DNA of 64,000 bases from Melitaea cinxia (Eukaryota; Arthropoda; Insecta; Lepidoptera; Nymphalidae): contig NC_059404.1 of the NCBI RefSeq assembly GCF_905220565.1, forward strand, positions 13,606,472 to 13,670,471, in the 5' to 3' direction. The notes beneath the pieces are model-generated. The model ran no database searches and was not told the origin of the DNA. It saw only the letters and a list, made by a program, of their open reading frames with translations. This document shows positions 14,201-29,200 of the stretch, in pieces (position 1 is the first letter of the stretch; each line of letters opens with the position of its first letter). Position numbers and translations under genes: made by a program.

Positions 14201-17200
14201 TGAATACAATCGTAACTATGTACGTGGTTTTGTGTATACTGTAGTTATCACATAATAAGTCAGTTATAATTTTCTTATTATTATTTTCTTAATTGTCAAT
14301 ATTTATAAACTGTATTTTTTGTGGCTTTGTGTTATTCAATGAATATCACATGTAATTTATATTTAATATAAATCATTCATATTCAGCGATAATTTAGATA
14401 TCTTTAATTGAAGTTTTCCAAACAATCGTTCCAAGATTTACTTCGGCTAAAATTTCCTACGTTTCCTTTATTTTCCCTAAGGACTGTTTGCATCAATTAC
14501 TTGCTTGTTTTGTTGATGTTGTTAATAGCTTGTTTAACTCGCGTCTACATTATGACGCTTTTATTTGAAAGTGCCATTAAACTTGTGAAGTAATTATTTC
14601 GACGCCGTACACGTATGTGCGTAAATATATTTGTCAAATGAAATTGTTAGTTTTAATTGTATGTGTATACGTAATACATCTGTTGAGGTAGTAAAGATCA
14701 TATAATTTTATTTTATTTTTTATTTTTGATAAGTAATATCGAATACTAGCTGTGTACGCGGTTTCACTCGCATTTATCTGAGGAAAAAACGCTTACTCGG
14801 TAAATGGGCTATCCAACACAAAAATAATTTTTAAATTCGAACTAGTATATCTTGAGATTAGACAATAGAGGTTTGTTTGTAAAAATTGTCGTTTTTAATA
14901 GAAAGCGTTTGTTTATTTCATATCTATCCGCGCGCTACTAGAGCGCGGTAAACATGCGGTTTTTCCCGCATAAATCCCGATTCCGCGGGAATTCCGGGAT
15001 AAAAAGTAATCTATTTGTTGTTCCATAACTTCCTCAATCGTTTAGTGAAAGTCAGACAGACTGATAGACAGACTAAAATTTTAAAATCGTTTGTTTCTGT
15101 GTTACTATTGTGTAAATAATTATATGAACTTGAAAAAACACAGCTATTTTGAAATGGCAGATAGACACTTTAATTTCATTTATATGTTTATGTATAGATT
15201 GTGATGTGCTCTATAGAGAGATATAATAAGCCCCCTTTTGTTTAATGTCGCTGAAAATTATGATGATGCTATTATTAATTGAATTTGCTGAATATATTAA
15301 ATACCATCAAGACATAATGCGTAATTCTCATTGTAAAATATTCAAAGTACTTATACCACTTCGAGTTATATCTTCAACGCTTCATTAGGGGTTTTCCTCG
15401 AGGAGAGAGCTTTTATTATTCAAGCAACATTAATAACTCAGGCAACAACCTAACAAATATAATAACCAGTCATTCGTTTTCTTTTAAGAGCTATAAAGGC
15501 GATTTCGCGTTGTACTTAATTAGATTTTGAGTTTTATTAAAATGACAAAGTTTCGAGGAATTAAGTCATTTGCATTTGTAGCATAATATTTACTTTCAAT
15601 TATGTCGTTTTTTATTATCAGGGTTTCTAATTAATACATTCTTTTTGGTTTCATGATCACTTAATCAAATATTTAAATCTAAGTCAATGCTGTGGACGAA
15701 TAAAAGTTGTTTTTATTTCAGGAAACGAAATAACAGATATAACGGGAGACAATTGGCTGGGCTTAGAGAATTCATTGCAGACATTAGTCTTAGCTGACAA
15801 TTCAATATCCACTCTTCCTCTTGATGCGTTTTCCGGACTACTAGTTCTTGAAACATTAGATTTACATGGAAACCATTTATCTGTAATCGACAGTGGAGTC
15901 TTCAGAGATGGTATGAGCAGACTAAGTAAGGTGAGTTTTAAGGTCTGAAATAAATGTACAATTTTGTTTTTGTCGACTTTATGCAACTATTAGACTATTC
16001 ATGCTGATATTCAGCAAAAGAAAGCAAGTTCCTTTGAAATTAGTAAATTCGGAAAACAATGCTTTTTACAAATTCGCGGCAATCGTTTTGGTGTAGTGGT
16101 GCGTATAGGGTTCATAAAGCAGTGGTCGTGGGTTCGATTCTCGCTCAGGTTAGATATTTGAATTTCCACAAAAAATTGTTTCCTGTCTGATTTTGATTCC
16201 TATGGAGACCTCAACCGCTCTTAGTAGTGCACGTAAATCTGCCGTTTCCGATTGTTATTATAACATTCAGAGTATATTTCCCAAAGCGCAGTGGAACAGC
16301 GTGGTGGATTAAGCTTGGACCCTGCTTCTCAACTTCTTCTCAATTTTACAGGCTTATAACAAATCATGCTCCTTGCAATTTAGAATACGTTACACTTTTA
16401 AGTCAATCTTTAAACACTTCTTCTTCTTCTTTCAAGTCCTATCAGTTATACATAAAATTGCGCCTAATACCAACCGGAATAACAGACTAATGGACTGCAT
16501 TATTACTAACAATGTTGTGTTTACCTTGTAAACTGCATATTAGGTTCTAAATACAAGGCTTATTTCAAATATCTATCTCTAATCCTATCCTATGGAGGGC
16601 AAATTACAGGAAAGCGGAAATATAAAGAGCGTTTAAACATAAAAAAATTACGGGGGTAGGGCACAGCATGACAGCAGGGCATATCCTGCTTAAAATCTGA
16701 AGCAGCTCAACTGGAGAAGTACCTCGACCTTACAGACGATCACAGCTAATTAATACTGCTTTCTAGCAGTGTTGTGTTCCTTTGGTGAGTAAGGTGAGCG
16801 AAACTCTTGTGGGAAATTAGGGTTGGGGTCGGTGATGCGCTTGCGTTACTTGGTACTACTGGTATGGTCATCTATAGTCGTTTATTATCAAGTAAGCCAT
16901 ACGTGTACGTGCTCCTTTGAGCAAATATTACCTGCTCTGCTCTACCTTAGACAAAAGTTTTCTAACTAAATCATTATCTATTTACTTTCTAGCTTCTCCT
17001 TGGAGATAATCAGCTCACACTGATTCCTTACGAAGAGCTGTCTCCACTGCGTCAGCTTCGATACTTGGATCTTTCGAAAAATCTCATCAAGCAGGTTCCA
17101 CCCGCTCATGACCTGACTGGCGTGAAGCTATCTCTGGACTATCTTAAGTAAGTTTTAGTGTTATTTTTTTTTAAATTTGTTAATAATGACGATTTGCGTA

Positions 17201-20200
17201 TTTTTTTTTTTTAATCTGACTGGTTATAAACTGTTAACTTTGTAATTCAATTTCCTTCAAGATATTCCTTTTTAAATATTCTTTTAATACTTTCCTTTAT
17301 TGCTTTTTAATAGTTTATTAATGAATTTTTCAGATTGGATCAAAATAACATAAAAATCCTGATGCCCGGTTCATTCAAATACTTTAACATTCTAAATACG
17401 ACAACGCTTAATGGAAACCCAATTTTTACTATAAGGGTGAGTTGATATAGTTTTGTAGCTTTTGTATAAATAATTTATTTCAAAACTAAATATAAAAATG
17501 TAAATTTTAATCCTCAAGTTTTTTATTTGTAACAGATTCATAGTTTTATTTATATTTAACTATTTATTTGCACTATATACAATATTGCTTAAAAAATATC
17601 AGCGTTATCAGTAATATTTTTCTGTCCATCAGAAATGTTTAGTTAATTCCTCGCTAAACAATCAAAAATTGTTTTAAGTTAAAATATAGATAAAAAATTT
17701 CAGTAAAAAGACCCAGAAGGGCGTCTATTTTTAATGACATGTTATTTTTAATGACACATCAAAATTTTTCTAAAAAAATTTATACATTCTTCGGCATCGA
17801 ATTGTATGTATGACTGTATGTTCTATCTAGCTGTGCCCGCGACTTGGTTCGCGTTGAAATTAAATAAAGTTATTGTTCGGTTCGTAGAGTTGTAAAATAA
17901 ATAAATTTCTAAAATAAAAGTAGTCTATTACATCGCCTATCTGCCCTTGAAAGTCCCGTCAAAATCGGTTTTTTTTTTTTATTTAGAGATTAGCCGAAAC
18001 AAACAGACAGACAAAAATCGTAAAAAATGTTATTTTGGTATATGTACCGTGTATACATCCATATACATTTAGTAAAAAGCGGTTATTTTAATATTATAAA
18101 CAGACACTCCAATTTTATTTATTTGTATAGATGTATAGATTAAGTTAGAAAAATACCAAGATAAATTTATTTACGATTATTTAGATGTGGCTCGTCAATA
18201 AAATTTAAAGAATACATATTTTCTGATTTCAGGAGGATGCATTCCGAAACGCTAAGATAAAAACTTTATCTCTTCGCGACTGCGGTGTTACGGAACTGTC
18301 TCCAGCATCCTTCGCTGGACTTGAAAATTGTCTGCAGAGCTTAGATCTGTCTGAGAACAATCTGACCATGATATCGAAATTCATGTTGAACAAGTTAGAT
18401 TCGTTGCGTTTCTTGAATCTGAGAGAGAATAAAGTACGTAGTATTAATTTTTTTATTTGAATTTAAATTTTACAGTAAAAATATGAAAATAATCTAAAAA
18501 TAAACTTATGAATATATAAAACATATATTTATAAATATAATGATTTTTACTTGAACTCTTTTCATTGTTTGTGCTAATCATATAGGCGGTAAACAACCTT
18601 CTAAAATAATATTGTTCCAATATCTCAGCTTTGTTTTTTGATTTGAAACTATTTACAGACGGAATTTTTTTTTTTTTTATTGTATGTGATATTTCATTAC
18701 AGGTCGATACAAATTTACTAGCAACGAACAATCCTTCAGAATACTCAACGCCATCTGGTAACAACTTCCAATACAAATTGTTCTATTTGGACATTAGCGG
18801 TTCTTCGTCTCTTGAAATGAGCTTGCAAGATGTCAGAAGGTTAGTTTATAGTATATTTCATTACAAGTGTGGAAGGGCTGTCATTGCAAAGAGTTCCGAC
18901 AAATGACTCTGGTCTGGTTGACAGTCGGAACAAGTTGCAATGACGGTTCCACACGTGTACTGAACGATTATTTTAATACAGTTGTGAAAAAATGAAGCAA
19001 TTTAATAAAATTATAAAAAGAAAATTTCTGGAAAATGGCGCCAACCGTAGAATATAAGCAGAGTTTTTTTTCGCCACCCATTCTGGTAAGCAAAGGGAAC
19101 TATGCCCATACAGCCAAGTCTTCAGTAGAAGTTTTTTATTGATATGAAATGAAAATGAAATTTAATGAGATGAAATGAAATGAAACCTAACCAAACTCAT
19201 TCAATCAAATCATTAAATGTGATATTGAAACAAATTAGTAGCTTCTTTTTAGAAATATACGTATTTGCATGAATCATAAAAACTTCTATGAATTTTTTTA
19301 GTAAAAACTTCATGGTTGGTTTTTCTTTTTAATAGAAATTATTTTGACAGTTGGGAAAGAGAACGCACGAGTTCGGGAAAGGTAAAAAAAAAGCACGAGT
19401 ATGTAATAGCCCGCATCCCGAACGCTATACGTCCCTGCAATACGCCACTTTTTGAGCAACTGTATTAAAAAGTTATTTTACTATTAATATGATTTAATAT
19501 AAAATTAACTAACAATATATATTTATTTACACAACCTAAAAACTTATTTTACGATTTAAGTACATTTTTAATATTAAAATTATTTATCTTAATAATCCAC
19601 AGATAAAACATTGAAACATGGTAAACAATGTCTGTTAAATTCAATAATTATAACTTTATTTATACATATAGGTACATATTTTTTAAAGTTCTAATTTTTT
19701 TTAATCTAGTTTGTTATTTTCTCGTAAGTATTCTGGCATATGAAAGTAGAAACTGGATAATATATTTAAATATTTCCGTTACACTCAATAAATACTAACA
19801 ATTCTATCAGCGACTTTTTTGTCTTAATTTAATTTTAAAATCGGTCTGTTTATTTTTTTGTTTGTAAGTGTACGATAAATCCAATTATTTGTTTTTTTAG
19901 ACTTATGTAAAATCTTAACAATCGCGCTTACGCGTATCAATAATCTCGCCTGTTAAGCATCTTATAATTTACTCAGGTTCTACTTTTCTGTGTCAGTTTA
20001 TTATTGTTTGCAATTTTAGATATGTTTTGTAATATACCGTGTAGTTCAGTGCATGCAATTATTTTCGAAGATTTCGTAGTTGCATGTACACTATACTTTT
20101 CTACTGCCGATCTTTTTAATTTTTGTCTTCAGTTTTCGTGTTTTAAGATTAGATTTTAAGATAAATTGTAGTTTTTAAGTTTCCAAACTAAATGAGAAGT

Positions 20201-23200
20201 AATTCAGAATTGCTTATTTTTTACCTAACTTATATTTTTTTAATTCCCATTGCTTTTGATTACTGTATTGTGATATATTTTTCGTTATTTTCTGCTGTCT
20301 GGTTACATAGTAGGTTAGACATAGCTATTAAATGCAAATCGTTTTACCTCGATTTTTAAGATATCACTTTTAAATACAGTATTAGCTCGGCTAGGTTTTT
20401 TTATCAATTGTAATTTTCAATTTTGTATCAGATTTTATATTACGCTTTACATATTTAGCTTCGTACGAGTCTTTGCTATTACATTTTGATTGCAGAAACG
20501 AGTCAGACATACAATCTTGCCGCTATGATAGCAAGTAAGTTCCGGTATGTTTGTGTTTATACCGAGGCTTTGTCTGTTGTACTACCTTATTTAAATAACG
20601 TCAAGTTTTTCGCTTCTTTCATCTCGTTCAAATGTGCATCATTTGTTGTATTATTTATTTACATTTCAAATATTTTATGCGCATGTATGTGTACTATTAT
20701 ATTAAGATTCGTCAATGCATTTAATATCTTATTAGTTTCACTTGTTTGCGACTTCTTTGGTGTATCATGAACTCATATGATGGAAATGAACATGTTTTTA
20801 CTACAACGTCATTTTAGCTGATCATTGTAATTCTGTAGTCGGCTTTGTGGAATATAGCTTTAATCACGAAATGCTTGCACTGATGTCGTTTGTTTTATTT
20901 TGTCAAGCATTAGGTCGGTCACTCTCATTTGTGTCTGTAGTATATTTTTACTAATTTAAAGGTGATGGAAAAATGTCGTTAAACGCCAACATGAATGAGA
21001 CAAGCAAAGTTTTAGGTTGTGTAAATGAGTACCATAAAAAATGAAAAGGTCATTGGATTTAGTTGCACAACGCTTTTGCATAGGCAAATTGTATACAAAT
21101 CAAACTTTGTGTGCATTTGCTGCAATATAGTTTTCTATTCCAGGATGCGTTCTCTTCGTTACTTAGCTGTGAGCAAATTGATCAAGCGAAGTGTAATCGC
21201 TGAAGATTTTCTTGATTTCGGCGTTGATTTGGAAGAATTGAGAATTATAGGTAGCACGATTAATCGAATCGAAGGAAGCGCGTTTCAACACGTTCGGACG
21301 ATAAAAACTTTGGATCTATCTGAAAATAATATAGATTTCATTGATCCTTTTGCATTCGCTGAGGTAAAGTTATTTCTTGAAATGTATCTTCTATGGCCAT
21401 TTACGATGAATCGTAATTAATTTTAAACTAATTTGCAGCTACATAGCCTAACAAGCCTAAAAATGGCCAATGGTTTAGCAGATTCGGTAAAAATACTGCC
21501 ATTTGAACCGTTAAAGGCTCTTATTGAGTTGCAACATTTGGATTTAAGTAACAACAAGTTGAAAAACGTACCAGACACCTCATTCCACTTTATGTATAAA
21601 TTGAAGACGCTCAATTTACAAGACAACTTGATTGACCAATTTTCGAAAGGAACTTTACAGGTAAAGTAATACTCTCAAAATATTGTCAGTTGTCCTACGT
21701 AAATATGCTATCGGCAAATTACTATAAGATAGTGAAATATTTGCAGAGTGATATCCACAAAGAACTAGAAAGCGTATGTTTGTCGTTGAATCAAATGCAA
21801 AGGATCGATCAACACACATTTGTCAATTTGAAAGAGATACAGGAGATTCTCATCGAAGACAATTTGATAGAAACTGTGTACAGAAGATCATTCACAAGCT
21901 TAGATAATCTGAAAGTAATCAAATTGAGGGGAAACATTATTACTGAAATAAGCGAGGAAGCTTTCCAAAACTTACCAGCACTTAAAGAGTGAGTATAAGT
22001 TAAGATACGGTACAGTGGGATATGTTCTGCTCGTAAAATAGGACACCCTGACTGGGGAAGTACCTCGACCTTACAGGAGATCACAGCTAAATAATACTAT
22101 GTTATATTCCTATGGTGAGTAAGGTTACCAGAATCCCCAGAGATTCTGTGAGTCGAGGGAGTTGGAGGTGATCGATCGAGGGGGTTGGTGGCTTGATTAC
22201 CGAACTAAACGTGTAAAAAAAGAAATTTAGAAGTAGCATGTTTAAAAGTCTACTCATCTTAGAAAAATGGAAAACTCCCTTACTGAAGAGATTCAATACT
22301 AACTCTTGAGAGTGACACTTTTTAAAGGGACGTAAAAATATGGAAAATAACGTGCTTTTTATTTTTACAGGTTAGATATATCCTTCAACCAAATGGAAAC
22401 CTTTAAATTTTCAATATTCGACCAAGTGGGATCTGCTACTGCTTTGAAAGTAAATGTATCATACAACAGAATAATTTCGCTGACTGATTCGAATGCTCCA
22501 AGTTTCTTTACATCAAACTTCTATCCACCACCTAAAGCGCAAAGTAAGTTTTATTTTTTATTTGTTTTTTTTTTTTATTTTGTTTTTAACACTGCTTACT
22601 TCAAAATATTCTAAACGCTATTTATTTATTAATTATTTACATTTACTTACTTTAGTGAAGACATTACATCTATTGTATTAACTATTATATGTTTACTTAC
22701 TTAATACTTATTGTTTTATTCTTATTTCTTTATTATTCTAATAAATTCTTTTAGTGCATTTTTTATCAATATATTTTACATTATTAACTAATATTTTCTG
22801 AATATGTTGCTATATTTAGCTTATCACTTTTTTTTTCGTTTTTATATTTTTCGCAATATTTTTTTACAATATGTTTTTCTTTGCATGAATTTTTAACTTT
22901 ACTTGCTAAAAGGATTAGTATCAGAAGATCCCAGTCCTCTCCGTATTGAAAGAGGTGATTTTCAGTTTGAATTTCTGTGTTATTCATTTTTTTATGTATT
23001 TTGTCTCGGTTTTGTTTGTCTCTTGTCCTGTTTTGCTGTATTTAGTTGTGATGAGTTTTATTCTTATTTTTGTTAAAAATAATTGTGAATGTAAAAACAT
23101 TACTTTTTTTAGGTCTTGGATCTGTATCAGTGAATATACGAGTTTTGGATTTCTCTCACAACAATATTTCCTACATTGCACCATATTATTTTAGGTAATT

Positions 23201-26200
23201 TACTTATGATTTTTTTTCAATTGAAGATACTATTGCAAGTAACACTAAAACGAATTTTATGTTATTACTTTGATATGAATCTAATAGTATTTTAAAAGAA
23301 AAATAATAATAAAAAATCTACACTTTCAGACATGCCGACTTGACAATATCAGAGCTATATCTTTCCCACAATATGATAAGAAACGTAACGCGAGAAGTTT
23401 TCGGTTCGATGCTGATGCTGCAGTACTTGGATCTGTCTCACAATCAAATATTTCACATGGAGTATGATTGCTTTAAAAAAGTGAAAAACTTACAGGTAAG
23501 AGGTACATTACAGAAAGGTTAGAGAGGCATTTCAAATATAAGAACCCAAAAATAAATAATTAAGAGAATTAAAAAAAATGAATGAATGATAGTGAAGTTT
23601 TTTTGTAATTCTTCTCTGGATAAGAGACCCACTTGGGTCTTATTTGGTGGGTTACTATTTAGTAAATATAGTAATAATTTTTTGAAGTTATATAATGATA
23701 ACAATATTTCACCACATACTGTTAGTATTATTTATTACCTTGTTGTTGACCACGCGTAGATGCTTGTATCTGAAAAAAAAAGAGGATTTGTAAGTTTATC
23801 GAGCTCGGGTTAAGAGTCGTTGTTTTTGTCAAGATCTAATCCATTGCCCGGTACTATAAAATAAACTCAACCATTGCACGTTTAAAAATCTACTTTAAAT
23901 TATTTTGACGTATATTTATTGGATAGATTTACAGACACAGTAAGAGCCTAAATTTAGTATAATTAATAAATTATATACACTATATGACTAGCCCGTTGGC
24001 GCAGTTTGTAGTGACCGTGCTTTCTGCTCCGAGGGTTGTGGGTTCGATTCCCACCCCGAGTCTGGGTGTAATATAAATATTTATTTATATATTTATATAT
24101 GTATTATTTATAAGTATATTTATCGAAAAAAAAAATGTAGCTATATACCAGTCGGCTGTTACCTATAACACAAGCATTAAGTTGCTTACTTTAGGAACAG
24201 ACGACCGTGTGTGTATTGTGTAGATATTTATTTATTTATTTATTTATTTATATCGATATGCCTATAATTGCTTGCAAAACTTTCTTACTGAACCTTAAGT
24301 TTCACCTATAGTTAAAGTTCATCACTATATAAAATATCATCACTATATATATGATATAATATAAAAATCATCTACTATTTGTCAAACTTTATTTTTTTGA
24401 TTGCGAGAACTGTACATGTAATAGAATAAAGGGTTTTTTTTTTTGACCACATCCAACCATCTACATATATACCATTTCCTCTGCCCAAAGGTTGCCTGGA
24501 AGAGATCACTCATTAGCAATAAGGCCGCCTATTGTGCTTATCTCCTGTTTTTATTTTTTGTAATTTTGCTCACTCTTGGTGTAGAATAAAGAGTTTTTAT
24601 TATTATTATTAATAGAAGTAAAAATAAAAATAACAAATGTTTACGTGTGTGCAGATAATAGACCTGTCCCATAACCACCTGGTTGAGCTGCCGGTGGAGG
24701 TGTTCCACGATATGCAGGCGCTCACCGCCGTCGACCTCTCCGACAACAACCTCAAGAACCTGGCCGACAACCTAATCATATCACCCGCTTTGGAAAGGTT
24801 CGTTTGTTGGTTGGGTGGTTTGATGTTTGTCTTGTCAGTCTTTTTTTGTTTCATGGCATTAGGGTAATGTGATTTTAGAAATATTCTAACTTTTTCTGTA
24901 GTTCGATTTTAAATGTTGGTTGTTGTATTAATTTTAGCTTTTTTTTAATTTTAGGATTTTTATCCTCAATTAAAAATATAATAGAATTTTAATCATAGAA
25001 TATTACCTTGATAAACTCCAAATAACAATATTAAAAAATATATTTTAAAATGCTACATTGCATAAATTTAAATCTCGAAAGAGTAAATATTAATGTCAAT
25101 TTTTTTTTTAATTATAGGCTAGATTTATCAGATAACGATCTATCAAGAATACCAACAAACAGTTTATCGCCAGCTGCAGCTATCAATCTCGTCGAACTTG
25201 ACCTGAGTGGAAACACTATACCCGCGGTCGCCATCGCAGACTTAGTTCAACGATTCAGAGTAAGTACTAGTAAATTTATTTAGACAAAACTCTCATTACT
25301 TAGTTTGATACTAACTGCTTGATCAATTGTAAAAGTTGAGGTAATGTATATACGTATGTATGTATCAATTGTGATATTGTCTTGTTGTGAGATTTGATCT
25401 ATCTTTTGATATGGTTTCGAACCATTAACCTTAGAACAACCACATTTTTTGTTCCATATCCTCTTTTCTTTTATATTTTTTATGCTATGTTGATAATTCA
25501 TTTCAAAATATTTCTGAATTAAAACGTACATCCATTGTTTGTTAATTCTTAGCATACATAACAAATGTTGTAGTGGTTCAATTTTAATTTTATTTAACAA
25601 ATAGTATATTTTCTGTAATTTGAATTATGCACTATGTAAATATAAGTTTTCAACACTTGGAGGATATGAATCAAAATTAACTCCTTTGTGAACTTTACTA
25701 ACCAATAGATAGTTACGTGTTGCCAGTCAGTGGCGTAGCTAGTGTGTAAAGGGCTTTGAGCTAAGAGTAATTCGTAATTTGATGGCAATAAATTATTAAA
25801 ACACTTCAAACTGTAAAAATTTAATTAACTTATTACACAGAAATATTTTAAAATCGAAATTGTCTTTTCATTAAACTAATTCACTGTAATTTGGCGGACA
25901 AAAACTCTTAGTTATTACGTTACAAGAGTGACGATGTAAAATGGTTTTGCGTTAGCCAGAGTTTAGTTCTAAATTGATTTATTGTGAATCGAATCGATAT
26001 AAAATGTAATATAATTATCACTCACACTAATCGGTAAAACAAACAGAAATAAATTGAAAAACAACACAGTCTTGGATTAATAATCATTTCGCTTTAATTT
26101 GGCAAACAAAACCCTCATTATTCAATACATTAGAATGACTTTATTAAATGGTTACTGTTAGCCAAAGTTTAGGGCTAAAGACCTTTGCCCCAGTGTGGTA

Positions 26201-29200
26201 GACGCTAAGTTGTAATGTCCAGCACGAACCGAGCGAGTACTGGTTGGAGGAGCCCGACTACAGCGAGGAGTACATGTACCACACCGCTAGGCGCGACCAC
26301 CCGCGCGTGCTGCACCGCAAGATACAGTACCCGCAGAATGTGTTGTTTAAGGTAGCCCCCGGCGTAACGCCTCTCGTGTGATACCTTGGACTACGAGCTA
26401 ACCCAGCAGCAGGGGTAGATAGTGTTATCGATGAATTGGTTTGCAGACAAGTAACGTTAATGCTTTGAACAACGTTATTTTTTATTATCAGCAAAATTTG
26501 TCAATATTTAATGAAGTTAAGCCGGTCTTTCAAATGGATATAAACTATCAAATCTAATCAATAGGTTTGGTATTTAATGTTTTTAAATAAAAAGTTAAAT
26601 TCTTCGACATGATTACATTAACATAAATTATGACATCACTTTTTACTTTTTACTTGTCTAACGACGAATTCGTCAATAACTATATAACTTTTCTAAGATC
26701 TATTATTTAATTGCCAGATTAAATTAAATTTACGTTTGTGGTCGCTACCATAAGATGAATTTTTAGTAGCTTTTTCTTCCAAAAAATCTAGCGTTCAAAT
26801 TACTTCGCCTTTTTTTTCAAAAACTGATATCTTTATTTTTTAACTTATTTAAACTACAAACGCTATAACTACTGACTAGTTCTGTAGCTCAAGGTATTAC
26901 ATTGGTAATGTGTAAATATTAATTTTTACTCGTAGATAATTTAATTAATTTATTGATGCTATGTAAAATGCATATTTTTCTCTCAAGTTTTACTTAGAAA
27001 ACTATAAAAACTTCGTATTTCCTTTCTCAGCTCTTGTGTGGTACTTTTTTCATTTGAATAGTAGATTGTATTGCTTATTATAATTTACATAGCTTTGCAC
27101 TAATTATCCTAGTTTGTTTATCACATCTTAACTTTGTTATAAATATTTCTATATTTTTGAGTTGTATGTAATGTTTTGTATAATTTCAGTCGCTTGCCTG
27201 GTTGGACCTTTCCGACAACCATTTGGTTAGAGTTGAAAGCGGTTCTTTCACGGCCTTGCCAAAGTTGCTTTGGTTGGATTTGAGTATGAACACACCGTTC
27301 AACAGCGGTGAACGTGATAGTAGTATCTTTAAAGGCTTAGAAAGGAGATTATCGCATTTGGGGCTAAGAAATGTCAGCCTAACTTCTGTAAGTATTCCAA
27401 AATCTTAAGTAGGTACGCTTTCAGTATTTTAAGAGCAAAACATCAGAATTTCAGAATTAATTTATGGATTTTATTAAATATATGGAATTCTTCTTTTTCT
27501 GAATTATATGATATTAAATCTGAATATAATGATATTATATAGGTGTAAAAACACGAGGTTTATCATTAATAAATTTAAAAAGATATATGTTCACTTGAAC
27601 AGATTAATATATGACAAAAACATTTCAGGTGCCATCAATGCCAATGCCGAAGCTAAAGAGTCTGGATTTGTCTTACAACAATCTTCCATCAGTGCCTACG
27701 GACATAACAGCAAATTTGACGCGTCTTCGATCTTTAGATCTTTCCTACAATGATTTAACTAATGTGCCAGTAGTAAGCAAATATTATTTCTTACGCACAC
27801 TAGACTTATGCCCTTATAATACTTTAAGATCAATTTACTGCATGCGATGTTTTATCTTCAGTTGCTAAATATACTTTGATTTCTTAATATGACATTTTAC
27901 ATTCTAATTTCAAATATTACCCTATAATATTTATTGTTATTATATTATATTTTTATAGGCAACTCACTCGTTAAGTGATCTCCGTTGGCTATCTTTATCT
28001 GGAAATCCTATATCAGCTCTTATGAACACTAGTATGTATGGAGTTTCACCACGCCTTGAATATCTTGACGTCACTCATCTAAAATTAAGTATATTAGAGG
28101 TAATGTTCTAATGTTTTGAATAAACCTGATAGTTCGTGTGCGTGTGTTTTTTTTTTAAATTATAATAATCTCATAAATCTTACAGCATGGAGCTTTCAGT
28201 AAGATGTATGGTTTACGAACACTCAAATTATCAGTAAATGGGAATGTTAGGGATTTCAATATTCCAAAAATTCTTACACACAATGATGCTCTTGAAAATC
28301 TTTTTTTGCAAGTAGACAGTGGTCAAGTCGATCTGAGCAAGGAAATGCAGGGACTTTTGCCTTCCAAATTAAATAATATCACTATAACGGGAAGGGCACT
28401 AAAATTCCTATCACAGAACATTCTACAGGTGAGAATTTATCGTATAAGTTCCGCTAAAATTTTTTAACCATAATTTGTGCATTATTTTAAATTATATTTT
28501 CGTAACACTTTTGTCTCCAAAAGTAGCTTGTTTACAAGGCATTAAAATAGTCTAAGAAGCATAAAATTGTAACCACTTTTGGTAAGCATTTCAGTAAGAT
28601 CGATAGTTACAATAAGTGAGACTTTAAAAGTGTACTTATTGAACCAATCTTTTTCAGGGTGTAACATCACAAACACTCAAACTAACAATCTACAATACAA
28701 GCATCGAAGAAATAGAAAGCGAAGTATTCTGGAGACCAGGACGGATCAAGAACCTGACTCTAGACCTCAGGAACAACAGAATCGCGAGAGTACCAAATCC
28801 AGGCAAACACGAATGGCCGGGCGTCCCCAACTCTCTTTTCCTACACGATATTTATGTTGCCGAAAATCCTTTGTATTGTGACTGTCGTATTGGGTAAGAA
28901 ATAGTTATACTTAGTTACATCTAGGAATTTTCAGTGATATTAGCCATAACCGTATTTGTAAAATTCTCAGGAAATCAGTGTTCACAAAACTTTTACGTAC
29001 TTGAACTTAATGAAAAGTTGTCCAAAAGTTTTCTGTCGCAAAATATTTACATTTTGGGCCACAATGATCTGGATAAAAATAGACATTTAACTTTTACCTA
29101 CCAATCAAACAATCAGGCTAGACTTAAGTTCCAAAGACAAGATGGATTCTCAATTAATAATAATATCCCGTTTGTTTTCAAATTTGAAATAAATATATCT

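Noticed and set aside
20486..20770. 94-codon ORF in a chaoptin-like intron
   Set aside because: AT-rich, no family resemblance, no splice context; the exons on either side already join in phase.
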